Shown: positions 1 through 7,999 of the stretch, one piece after another | Position numbering within the stretch: position 1 is the first letter of the stretch | Layout: each line of letters starts with the position of its first letter | Assembly: GCF_008085905.1 (NCBI RefSeq) | Contig: NZ_VSFF01000012.1 | Span: 372,001 to 436,000 of the forward strand | Direction of reading: 5' to 3' | Length of the DNA stretch: 64,000 nucleotides | Source: Actinomadura syzygii | GTDB taxonomy: Bacteria > Actinomycetota > Actinomycetes > Streptosporangiales > Streptosporangiaceae | Program-made: the position numbers and the translations under genes | The notes under the pieces: model-generated | Seen by the model: only the letters and a program-made list of their open reading frames with translations | Database searches by the model: none | What the model was told of the DNA's origin: nothing

Positions 1-120
1 CCATACGCCCCGATCGTAGTCGCGGGCGACACTGACGAGCTCCAACGCAACATTCCCGGGCCCCAGGTCAGCCCCGTGACGCGCTGTCGGCCGAGCCTGG
101 TGGGATACGGGAATGAGTGA
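1..120 (+). CDS. C-terminal end of an unidentified protein (truncated by window edge)
   Basis: Frame 1 is open from the first base to a TGA at 118-120 and has G or C at most third positions, as expected for coding DNA here. It would encode a 39-residue tail ending in SLVGYGNE. Its stop overlaps the start of the next small gene in the arrangement ATGAGTGA, which is typical of translationally coupled genes. The piece is too short to assign to a family. It could also be chance read-through of non-coding sequence. Confidence 0.35.
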   Translation, partial: PYAPIVVAGDTDELQRNIPGPQVSPVTRCRPSLVGYGNE

Positions 121-388
121 ATCCCCTCAGCTGCTCACGCAGCTACTCAAGGCCGTAGTGGCGTACACATGGTTCTTCGAGGTCTGCGATGAGACGGTCC
201 TGGACAACGACACGGCGCTCAAACAACAGGAGTACGCCGGCTACCTCCTGAACCAACTCTCCGGCGCAGACAAACTGCGGCTCACCGCCGAGCTGGCAGA
301 CCTGGCTGCAAGCGAGCCGGACCCGGCTTACCGAGAATTCGTGGCGACGTTCGCCTTCGCCATGGGCCTAGCAGAGGAGCCCGGCTAA
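113..388 (+). CDS. hypothetical protein, 91 aa
   Basis: I do not recognise this 91-residue protein. It is acidic, probably helical and soluble: no signal peptide, no membrane segment, many Leu, Ala and Glu residues, and one Cys near residue 25. The start is an ATG overlapping the stop of the preceding open frame, with GGGA a few bases upstream. Its base composition is visibly less G+C-rich than the core genes, with codons such as CAA, ACA and AAA that are rare elsewhere in the window. It lies just beyond the 3' end of tRNA-Gly, a common integration site, so it may be the edge of an acquired island. The function is unknown. Confidence 0.6.
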   Translation: MSESPQLLTQLLKAVVAYTWFFEVCDETVLDNDTALKQQEYAGYLLNQLSGADKLRLTAELADLAASEPDPAYREFVATFAFAMGLAEEPG

Positions 389-499
389 TCCTGCCGCTGA
401 CCTGGCCTTAAGGCGGACTTCCGCAGCGCCACCGTAAGCGTGACTGAAGCACCGGGAAATGGAGCGTCCTGCATAACGCTGACCCCGGGGAAACACCGG

Positions 500-570
500 A
501 GCGGGCGACGGGAATCGAACCCGCGTAGCCAGTTTGGAAGACTGGGGCTCTACCATTGAGCTACGCCCGC
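500..570 (-). tRNA. tRNA-Gly(TCC)
   Basis: Read on the minus strand, the cloverleaf is complete. The 7-bp acceptor GCGGGCG pairs with CGCCCGC. The D arm is GCTC/GAGC, the anticodon stem is CCAGT/ACTGG around the loop CTTCCAA (anticodon TCC), and the T loop is TTCGATT. The discriminator is U and CCA is not encoded. The 3' end faces the less G+C-rich segment at the start of the window. Confidence 0.96.
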
Positions 571-700
571 GTGCGAATGAGGGTGTGAGACCTCCGTCGC
601 CATCCCGTAGCGTACAGGGTTCGCGGGGGTGGGCGTGCCCGCGGGAGGCCGAGCGGGCCGTGGCGGATCGGGTCTAGACTTCTCGCGTCGTCGTGACGTG

Positions 701-777
701 CGGGCTGTAGCGCAGCTTGGTAGCGCACTGGCTTTGGGTGCCAGGGGTCGTGGGTTCGAATCCCGCCAGCCCGACCA
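701..777 (+). tRNA. tRNA-Pro(TGG)
   Basis: The gene is a complete 77-nt cloverleaf including an encoded CCA end. Acceptor CGGGCTG pairs with CAGCCCG, the anticodon stem CTGGC/GCCAG encloses TTTGGGT (anticodon TGG), and the T loop is TTCGAAT. It is followed directly by a strong hairpin. Proline and glycine tRNA genes often lie not far upstream of tig in related actinomycetes, which fits the tig locus at 14.2 kb. Confidence 0.96.
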
Positions 778-783
778 ACGGAG

Positions 784-811
784 CGGGCCGCCCGGTTTTC
801 CGGGCGGCCCG
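784..811. terminator. bidirectional terminator between tRNA-Pro and alaS
   Basis: A perfect 12-bp stem (CGGGCCGCCCGG and its complement) closes a TTTT loop. It sits 7 nt after tRNA-Pro and 6 nt after the alaS stop on the other strand, so it can end both convergent transcripts. There is no long U tract, which is common in high-G+C actinomycetes. Confidence 0.8.
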
Positions 812-817
812 TTCTGG

Positions 818-3442
818 TTAGGGGAGTGCCGCCAGGATCGAGCGGGCCTCCGACGCCGCCGTGCTGAGTGCGTGGGGGAGGCGGTCGGGGTGGCGGCCGC
901 CCGCGTTCGCCAGTGGGCCCTTGCCGCCTGCGCCGCCGCCTACCTCGCGCGCCGCGGTGGTGAGGACGTCGCGGGCCTGGATGGTGGTGTTCGTCGCGGC
1001 GACCAGCGCAGCTTTTTCGTCGGTCGTCGTGCCGAGGATGACGATGCCGCGCGGGCCGCGGCGGGTGAGGATCTCGGTCGCGATGGTGCGGAGGTCGGTG
1101 CTGGTGAGGGCGGGGATCGAGCGTGCTAGGAGCCAGCCGCCGGGGACTGGGTTGGCCTCGGAGGCTAGGCGTTCTGCGTGCGCGTCCAGTTCGGCGCGGT
1201 GCAGGGTTTCCAGGTGGCGTTGGGTCTCGGTCAGAGTTTCCAGGCGTTGGCGCAGTTTTTCCGGTGCCTGGTCGGGACGGACGTTCAGCAACTCCGCTAG
1301 TTCGGTGAGGAGCGCCTGTTGGTGGTCGTAGTGGCGTAGGGCGTCTGAGCCGGTGAGGGCTTCGATGCGGCGCAGGCCGGTGCCTATGGACGACTCGCCG
1401 ACTATGTGGACCGGACCCGCTTGGGAGCCGTGGCCGACGTGCGTCCCGCCGCATAGTTCGCGGGACGCGTCGCCGATGTCCACGATGCGGACGGAGTCGC
1501 CGTACTTCTCGCCGAACAGCGCGTACGCCCCCGCCGACTCCGCCTCGGCGCGGGACGCCTCCCACACGCGGACGTTGGGATCATCCAGCAGGTAGTCGTT
1601 GACCAGCGTCTGCACGGGTTCGGTGTCGAAGGACGAGAAGTGCGCGAAGTCGAAGCGGAGGCGTCCCGGTTCGACGCGGGAGCCGCGCTGTGCCGCGTGG
1701 TCGCCGAGGTGGCGGCGCAGCATCGCGTGCAGGACGTGGGTCGCGCTGTGCGAGCGCGCGGTCGCCGCCCGGCGGTCCGCGTCGACGACCGCCTCCGCCC
1801 CCGTGCTGGGGCGCACCTCGCCCTCCAGGACGCGGACGGTGTGCACGTGCAGGCCGTCCAGGCCGAGTTGGGTGTCGAGCACTTGGAGTTTCGCGGACGA
1901 GGTGCGCACTACGCCCGTGTCCCCGACCTGGCCGCCGGACTCCGCGTAGAACGGCGTGCGCGTCAGGATCAGTTCGACCTCGTCGCCCTCGACCGCGCTC
2001 TGGAGGGGACCGCTGGAGTCCAGGAGTGCGAGGACGTTTGTTTCCGCTCTTGTCGCGGAGTGGCCGACGAAGTCGGTGAGGCCATGCTGAGCCGTGATCC
2101 GCCGGTAGGCGTCCGCGCGTGCGACCGCGTCGCCCTTGCGGCCCCGGCCCGCCTGCTGCGCCTGGCGGCGCTGATCTTCGAGCAGATCCGCGAATTCGGT
2201 CTCGTCGACGGTGAGGCCCGCCGAGCGCGCCGCGTCGACGGTGAGGTCGATGGGGAAGCCGTAGGTGTCGTGCAGCTCGAACGCGGTGCGCCCGGAGATC
2301 GTGCTGCTCGCGCGGGCGATCGCCGCGTCGAGGAGTTGGGAGCCCTGGCGGAGTGTCCGCTCGAAGCCTTCTTCTTCGGCTGACACGACCTGCCGGATGA
2401 GGTCCTCCTGCCGGGTCAGCTCGGGCCAGGTTTTGCCGAGGTTTCCGATGACGCTGGCCGTCAGATCCGGCAGGACCGGCTCGTCGATGCCGAGCTTGCG
2501 CGCGTGCCGGACGGCGCGGCGCATCAGGCGGCGCAGCACGTAGCCGCGGCCGTCCCGCGCGGGCAGGACGCCGTCCGCGATGAGGAACGCGACCGACCGC
2601 GAATGCTCCGCGACGATCCGGAACGACGTCGACTCTTCGCTTCCGTCGCGTCCCGGGTATTCGCGGCCCGCCATTTCCTGGACGAGCCGGAACGTCGGCG
2701 CGAGCAGATCCGTCTCGCACACCGTGTCCACGCCCTGGAGGACGGTGGCGAGCCGGTCGAGCCCGAGCCCGGTGTCGATGTTCTTCGCGGGCAGCTCGCC
2801 CAGGATCGGATATCCGCCCTTGCCCGTCCCCTCCCCGCGGAGGTTCTGCATGAAGACGAGGTTCCACAGTTCCTGGTAGCGCTCGCCGTCCACGGCGGGC
2901 CCGCCTTCGCGGCCGAACGACGGGCCCCGGTCGTAATGCAGTTCCGAGGACGGCCCGCACGGCCCGGGAACGCCCATCGACCAGTAGTTGTCCTCCATTC
3001 CGAGGCGCTGGATCCGCGACGAGGGGACGCCGACGCGCCGCCATATCCGCGCCGCCTCGTCGTCGTCCAGGTAAACGGTCACCCAGAGGCGTTCCGGGTC
3101 GAGGTTGTAATGGCGCGTGAAGAGCTCCCACGCCCAGGAGATCGCCTCGGCCTTGAAGTAGTCGCCGAAGGAGAAGTTGCCGAGCATTTCGAAGAACGTC
3201 GCGTGCCGCGTGGTGCGGCCCACGTTCTCGATGTCGGACGTCCGCGCGCATTTCTGCACGGACACCGCCCGCGGACGCTCCGGCGCCGTCTCCCCGAGGA
3301 AGTACGGCTTGAACTGGTTCATGCCCGCGTTGGCCAGCAGGAGCGTCGGGTCGGACGGGATCAGCGGGCTGGACGGCACGACCCGGTGGTCGCGGTCTTG
3401 GAAGAAGTCGAGGAATGCCGAGCGAATGTCAGCAGAGCGCAT
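818..3442 (-). CDS. alaS: alanyl-tRNA synthetase (stand-alone, possible second copy)
   Basis: This cytosolic class II synthetase charges tRNA-Ala and clears mischarged Ser and Gly. The 874 residues match the full family length. The N-terminal catalytic domain runs to about residue 440 and includes the stretches TSDIENVGRTTRHATFFEM and MGVPGPCGPSSELHYDRG. An editing domain follows with HSATH near 563 and CGGTH near 662 (the zinc-site residues), and a C-Ala domain ends at 874. The usual actinobacterial alaS neighbours (ruvX/yqgF, mltG, aroE) are absent. From memory, the Streptomyces housekeeping enzyme has CGPCSE where this protein has CGPSSE, and the C-Ala end also looks divergent. This may therefore be an extra, inducible copy, but a sole copy cannot be excluded. 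The ATG lies at the end of a structured leader and is preceded by GTGAGG. A shared terminator follows the gene. Confidence 0.95.
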   Translation of the reverse strand: MRSADIRSAFLDFFQDRDHRVVPSSPLIPSDPTLLLANAGMNQFKPYFLGETAPERPRAVSVQKCARTSDIENVGRTTRHATFFEMLGNFSFGDYFKAEAISWAWELFTRHYNLDPERLWVTVYLDDDEAARIWRRVGVPSSRIQRLGMEDNYWSMGVPGPCGPSSELHYDRGPSFGREGGPAVDGERYQELWNLVFMQNLRGEGTGKGGYPILGELPAKNIDTGLGLDRLATVLQGVDTVCETDLLAPTFRLVQEMAGREYPGRDGSEESTSFRIVAEHSRSVAFLIADGVLPARDGRGYVLRRLMRRAVRHARKLGIDEPVLPDLTASVIGNLGKTWPELTRQEDLIRQVVSAEEEGFERTLRQGSQLLDAAIARASSTISGRTAFELHDTYGFPIDLTVDAARSAGLTVDETEFADLLEDQRRQAQQAGRGRKGDAVARADAYRRITAQHGLTDFVGHSATRAETNVLALLDSSGPLQSAVEGDEVELILTRTPFYAESGGQVGDTGVVRTSSAKLQVLDTQLGLDGLHVHTVRVLEGEVRPSTGAEAVVDADRRAATARSHSATHVLHAMLRRHLGDHAAQRGSRVEPGRLRFDFAHFSSFDTEPVQTLVNDYLLDDPNVRVWEASRAEAESAGAYALFGEKYGDSVRIVDIGDASRELCGGTHVGHGSQAGPVHIVGESSIGTGLRRIEALTGSDALRHYDHQQALLTELAELLNVRPDQAPEKLRQRLETLTETQRHLETLHRAELDAHAERLASEANPVPGGWLLARSIPALTSTDLRTIATEILTRRGPRGIVILGTTTDEKAALVAATNTTIQARDVLTTAAREVGGGAGGKGPLANAGGRHPDRLPHALSTAASEARSILAALP

Positions 3443-3560
3443 GGGACGGCCTCACGAGGTCGATGGGATGACGGCGCACACCGCCGAGCCGGGCCGGGCA
3501 CGACTGCTCGTCCCCCAGCTCGGCGCGGCTAGCTCGCCGTCCCACCTCGTGAAAGTCCAT
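3429..3560 (-). other. possible 43-codon upstream ORF overlapping the alaS start
   Basis: An ATG at 3560 opens a frame of 43 codons beginning MDFHEVGRR and ending in a TGA at 3431-3429, inside codons 4-5 of alaS but in another frame. A TAGCGT hexamer at 3574-3569 fits an actinobacterial -10 (TANNNT). It would place transcription start at or within a few bases of this ATG, so the ORF could be translated leaderless. GGAAGG lies upstream but only 2 nt away, too close for an ordinary Shine-Dalgarno. A ribosome on this ORF would pass through all four pairing segments of the leader. Existence as a peptide is unproven. Confidence 0.35.
3443..3551 (-). promoter_or_regulatory. alaS leader with two crossing inverted repeats over the ribosome-binding site
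   Basis: On the alaS mRNA strand, segment A (3551-3544, CACGAGGT) is followed directly by B (3543-3536, GGGACGGC). After 75 nt come A' (3460-3453, ACCTCGTG) and B' (3450-3443, GCCGTCCC), which abuts the alaS ATG. A is complementary to A' and B to B', each over 8 bp. The order A-B-A'-B' means the two helices cross. With no spacer between A and B, they are probably mutually exclusive. A' holds most of the GTGAGG ribosome-binding site and B' touches the start codon, so either helix would hinder initiation. A separate 8-bp hairpin (CGCCGAGC/GCTCGGCG) lies between. The arrangement is seen in the sequence; the regulatory role is inferred. Confidence 0.55.
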
Positions 3561-3621
3561 CGCCTTCCACGCTACGCGACGCGGACCGCGACGGCACGCC
3601 CATTTCGCGGCCCGCCCGCCT

Positions 3622-3987
3622 TCACGCCTCCGGGTCGGCGGCGCGCGCGTCGTAGGCGGCGCGGGCGGCGTCGATCTCCGCCAGGTGGCTCTCCGCCCAG
3701 CAGACGAGGGTGTTGGCCGCGTCCATCAACGTCGCGCCCATCTCGGTCAGCGAATACTCCACGCGCGGCGGCATCACCGGATAGACCTTGCGCGTGACGA
3801 TGCCGTCGCGCTCCAATCCGCGCAGCGTGACGGTGAGCATCCGCTGGCTTATCCCGTCGATTTCGCGCTTCAGCTCGGTGAACCGCTTGGTGCGCTCGCC
3901 GAGCAGCGCGATGACCTGCAGCGACCATTTGTCGCCGACCCGGTCGAGGGTCTCGCGGGCGCGGCAGCGATCCGCCGTGTACTCCAT
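3622..3987 (-). CDS. HxlR-family transcriptional regulator
   Basis: This 121-residue winged-helix DNA-binding protein is of the HxlR type. Diagnostic stretches are GDKWSLQVIALL, RFTELKREIDGISQRMLT (recognition helix region), LERDGIVTRKVYP and VEYSLTEMG. The single Cys at position 8 is in the place where redox- or aldehyde-sensing HxlR members carry their reactive cysteine. Whether it senses anything here is inference. It is divergent from the YceI gene across 132 bp, so it probably controls that gene and itself. The ATG is preceded by GGAGAG. It lies upstream of alaS on the same strand, with the alaS leader between. Confidence 0.9.
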   Translation of the reverse strand: MEYTADRCRARETLDRVGDKWSLQVIALLGERTKRFTELKREIDGISQRMLTVTLRGLERDGIVTRKVYPVMPPRVEYSLTEMGATLMDAANTLVCWAESHLAEIDAARAAYDARAADPEA

Positions 3988-4119
3988 CGGTTCTCTCCAG
4001 GTGACCAGGGCAGGAAAAAGTGCCTTCTTGTGCCGGGGCCGAGCGCGTCCGCACCATGGAGGCGCGCCCCACGGTTCCTGATCGGAACCGCCTTACCTTT
4101 CATAACCTTAGGAGACACG

Positions 4120-4698
4120 ATGACTGCCGAGCTTGTCGAGGTCCCCGGCTACGTCGCCGGCACGTGGACGATCGACCCCGCCCACTCCGGCGTCGGCTTC
4201 ACGATCCGGCACATGATGGTCAGCAAGGTGCGCGGCCGGTTCGGGACGTTCGAGGGGACGATCACCACCGGCGCCGACCCGCTCGACTCGTCCGTCGCCG
4301 CGACCATCGACCTGACCTCGATCGACACCGGCAACGCCCAGCGGGACGAGCACGTCAGGTCCGCCGACTTCCTGGACGTGGAGAAGTTTCCGAGCATGTC
4401 CTACCGCTCGACCGGGCTCCGTCCCGGCAGGGACGGCTTCGTGCTCGACGGCGAGCTGACCCTGCGCGGGCTGACCAAGGAGATCCCGCTGAACCTGGTC
4501 CCCGAGGGCTTCGGCCCAGACCCGTTCCGCCAGGACGACCCGTTCAAGGGCGCCCGCGCCGGGTTCACCGCGACCGGCGAGATCAGCAGGCTCGAGTTCG
4601 GCGTGGGCGAGGGGACGACCATCCCGGGCGGCGGGCTGGCGCTGAGCGACAAGATCCAGGTCGTCCTGGAGATCCAGGCCGTCCTCCAGACGGACTGA
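4120..4698 (+). CDS. YceI family lipid-binding protein
   Basis: The 192 residues form one YceI beta-barrel domain, a lipocalin-like fold that binds long polyisoprenoid-type lipids. Typical YceI stretches are present: WTIDPAHSGVGFTIRHMMVSKVRG near the N-terminus, the DLTSIDTGNAQRDEHVRS block, FLDVEKFPSMSYRST and DGELTLRGLTKEIPL. There is no signal peptide, so it is likely cytoplasmic, unlike the periplasmic E. coli protein. The ATG at 4120 follows AGGAGA; an open frame extends further upstream but has no comparable site. The divergent HxlR gene suggests induction by a reactive compound. A terminator follows. Confidence 0.9.
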   Translation: MTAELVEVPGYVAGTWTIDPAHSGVGFTIRHMMVSKVRGRFGTFEGTITTGADPLDSSVAATIDLTSIDTGNAQRDEHVRSADFLDVEKFPSMSYRSTGLRPGRDGFVLDGELTLRGLTKEIPLNLVPEGFGPDPFRQDDPFKGARAGFTATGEISRLEFGVGEGTTIPGGGLALSDKIQVVLEIQAVLQTD

Positions 4699-4731
4699 CG
4701 GCGCGGCCGCACCGCGCGGGAACAAAAAGGG

Positions 4732-4768
4732 CGGGCCCCTGACCGGCGTCCGGTTGGTCAGGGGCCCG
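4732..4768. terminator. bidirectional terminator between yceI and chitinase
   Basis: A perfect 13-bp stem (CGGGCCCCTGACC with its complement) encloses an 11-nt loop, 34 bp after the yceI stop. On the minus strand it is followed by a run of T (the AAAAA at 4723-4727), so it is best suited to stopping the chitinase transcript. Confidence 0.8.
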
Positions 4769-4820
4769 ATGTCTCGGCTGTACTGAAGGGGCTGGGAGGA
4801 CCCCCTCTGCGAACAGCTCA

Positions 4821-4847
4821 GCCGAGACCGTTCTTGACGGACGCGGC

Positions 4848-4867
<20 letters not shown>
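4821..4867. repeat. 30-bp tandem duplication of the chitinase 3' end
   Basis: The 17-mer GCCGAGACCGTTCTTGA occurs at 4821-4837 and again at 4851-4867. The right copy encodes the last codons of the chitinase (KNGLG-stop). The left copy, in the same frame just past the TAA, would read AASVKNGLG and then TGA. The gene end has evidently been duplicated, leaving a spare in-frame tail behind the stop. Confidence 0.8.
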
Positions 4868-6686
<1,819 letters not shown>

Positions 6687-6736
6687 GATTCTCCGTTCGG
6701 TCCGGCCCCCGAAACAAACAGGAATCTCCCAGCAAC

Positions 6737-6757
6737 TCTTAGGAAACTTTCCTAAGA
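6737..6757. promoter_or_regulatory. 21-bp palindromic operator candidate upstream of the chitinase
   Basis: Arms TCTTAGGAAA and TTTCCTAAGA flank a single central C, giving a perfect 10+1+10 palindrome. It lies 51-71 bp upstream of the chitinase ATG in the otherwise gene-free 6687-6881 interval. It is AT-richer than its surroundings, as expected for a promoter-proximal repressor site. The cognate regulator is not identifiable here; a ROK- or LacI-type sugar regulator is a guess. Confidence 0.6.
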
Positions 6758-6881
6758 ATTGGGTGGATGGTAACCGGGTGGAACGGTGCGTTCAAGGGCT
6801 TGCGCGCGCCGTGATCGCCCCGCACGGGGTGGTCTAAGCGGCTGCCTGGGCACATATGGGTCGGAACCTCGCAAAGAAATC

Positions 6882-7457
6882 TCAACCCGCGCCGAACCAA
6901 CCGGGGACGTCGAGCCGCCACGGATCGGCGGGCGTGACCTGCCGAAGATCGTGCTCCAGCGCCCGGACGCGGTCCGCGCCGAGCCGCCGGACCCAGTCGT
7001 CCCGGATCCGCTCGAAGATCAGCGCGGCGCGGTCGAGCGAGTCGGTCCCGCGCGCCGTCAGCCGCACGATCTTACGCCGCGCGTCGACCGGGTCGGCGCC
7101 GCGCTCGACGTACCCGGCGCGCTCCAGCGACTCGATCATCTTGCCCGCCGCCTGCTTGGAGACGCCGAGCCTGCGGCCGAGCTCGACCGCGGTCGTGCCC
7201 CGCGGGCCGATGGCCTGGAAGACGAAGCCGTGCATGGGGCGCAGGTCGGGGTGCCCTTGCCGGGCCAGTTCGGCGTTCAGCTCGTCGACGATCCCGCGGA
7301 AGGCCAGGAAGAGCCGCAGGGGCAGCTCGTATCCGGGCGCGTCGGCGGGCTCGGCGGGCTCGGCGGGCTCGGCGGGCTCGGCGGGCTCGGTGGGCTCGGC
7401 GGGCTCGGCGGGCTCGGCGGGCTCGGCGGGCTCGCCGAGGTCACGGTCGCTTGACAT
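6882..7457 (-). CDS. MarR family transcriptional regulator with Glu-Pro-Ala repeat N-terminus
   Basis: The 191-residue protein carries a MarR winged helix from about residue 45 to 175. Recognisable parts are MHGFVFQAIGPRGTTAVELGRRLGVSKQAAGKMIESLERAGYVER (helix-turn-helix) and DARRKIVRLTARG (wing). Residues 9-38 are ten tandem Glu-Pro-Ala triplets (one reads Glu-Pro-Thr), an extended linker not normally part of MarR proteins. I chose the ATG at 7457 because GAGG lies 9 nt upstream; an ATG at 7472 lacks such a site. Two operator-like palindromes cover the divergent promoter shared with the cupin gene, so it most likely represses both. The ligand is unknown. Confidence 0.88.
   Translation of the reverse strand: MSSDRDLGEPAEPAEPAEPAEPTEPAEPAEPAEPAEPADAPGYELPLRLFLAFRGIVDELNAELARQGHPDLRPMHGFVFQAIGPRGTTAVELGRRLGVSKQAAGKMIESLERAGYVERGADPVDARRKIVRLTARGTDSLDRAALIFERIRDDWVRRLGADRVRALEHDLRQVTPADPWRLDVPGWFGAG
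7344..7433. repeat. 9-bp coding tandem repeat (ten units) in marR
   Basis: Ten 9-bp units (GAGCCCGCC on the minus strand, one unit with a single change) encode the Glu-Pro-Ala run. Units are multiples of three, so copy-number change alters linker length without shifting the frame. Confidence 0.9.
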
Positions 7458-7461
7458 AAAA

Positions 7462-7497
7462 GACAACCTCATTGACTATATGGACAACCACATTGTC
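7462..7497. promoter_or_regulatory. twin MarR-type operators in the marR/cupin divergent promoter
   Basis: Two related sites lie 21 bp apart, two helical turns. Site 1 is 7462-7476 (arms GACAA and TTGAC around CCTCA). Site 2 is 7483-7497 (arms GACAA and TTGTC around CCACA, perfect palindrome). A TATAGT -10 for marR (minus strand, 7480-7475) overlaps site 1. Occupancy by a dimer at each site would block both divergent transcripts. Confidence 0.7.
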
Positions 7498-7518
7498 TAA
7501 CTTAGGGGATCGGGAACC

Positions 7519-7938
7519 ATGACGCTCATCCGCGCCGCCGAGAGCCGCCGCACCGAGACGCCCAACGGCACGATGACGACGTCCGCCACGCCCACCCAGG
7601 GCGGCACCGAGGGCATCGCCGTCTGGCGCGTCGACTTCGCGCCCGGCCGGACGGGGCCGCTGCACGCCTTCGACACCGAGCAGGTCTGGACGTTCCTCAC
7701 CGGAACCGTGTCCATCGACCTGGACGGGCGCACGCTGGAGGCGGGCCCCGGCGACACGCTCGTCCTGCCCGCCGACGTGCCGCGCCAGATGACGACCCGG
7801 CCGGACGCCGGCTTCACCGCGGTGGTCGCCGCCCACGCCGGATGCCTCGCCTACGACCCGGAGAAGCTCGTGGACGACACGCGCTGCGACATCGCCCCGC
7901 AGGGCGCCGAGCGGCTCGTCCCGCCGTGGGCTCGATGA
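7519..7938 (+). CDS. cupin domain protein
   Basis: The 139-residue protein contains a single small cupin barrel. It has the family's Gly/Pro-rich turns (APGRTGPLHAFDTEQVWTFLTG, then EAGPGDTLVLPADVPRQM). The first cupin motif normally offers two His and a Glu for metal; here only one His and the Glu are evident (H-x5-E), so metal binding may be weak or absent. The enzymatic role is unknown. Small cupins of this type often act on or bind aromatic or quinone-like ligands. It is divergent from marR with shared operators, which suggests it detoxifies the MarR ligand. The ATG follows GGGAACC. Confidence 0.8.
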   Translation: MTLIRAAESRRTETPNGTMTTSATPTQGGTEGIAVWRVDFAPGRTGPLHAFDTEQVWTFLTGTVSIDLDGRTLEAGPGDTLVLPADVPRQMTTRPDAGFTAVVAAHAGCLAYDPEKLVDDTRCDIAPQGAERLVPPWAR

Positions 7939-7991
7939 CACGGGCTTGCTGACGCGGGCTCGCTGACACGGGCTTGCCGACACGGCCGGGG
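7936..7991. repeat. 14-bp tandem repeat between convergent genes
   Basis: TGACACGGGCTTGC is repeated at 7936, 7950 (two changes) and 7964, with a degenerate fourth unit at 7978. The first unit supplies the cupin TGA stop. Because 14 is not a multiple of 3, successive units place TGA in all three frames. Confidence 0.75.
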
Positions 7992-7999
7992 CCGATGGC

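Noticed and set aside
3536..3551. T-box-like sequence GGTGGGACGGCG in the alaS leader
   Set aside because: It differs from the T-box core GGTGGNACCGCG at one base, lies at the 5' end of the leader instead of after a specifier stem, and its variable base (G) does not pair with the tRNA-Ala discriminator A.
3443..3551. True H-type pseudoknot in the alaS leader
   Set aside because: There is no nucleotide between segments A and B and only two between A' and B', too few to cross 8-bp helices, so mutually exclusive helices are favoured.
6830..6836. TGGTCTA as a DasR (dre) half-site upstream of the chitinase
   Set aside because: Only the left half matches; the right half (AGCGG) does not, and it lies about 145 bp from the start codon.
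7344..7433. CRISPR-like short repeat array
   Set aside because: The units are 9 bp with no spacers and encode an in-frame Glu-Pro-Ala run.
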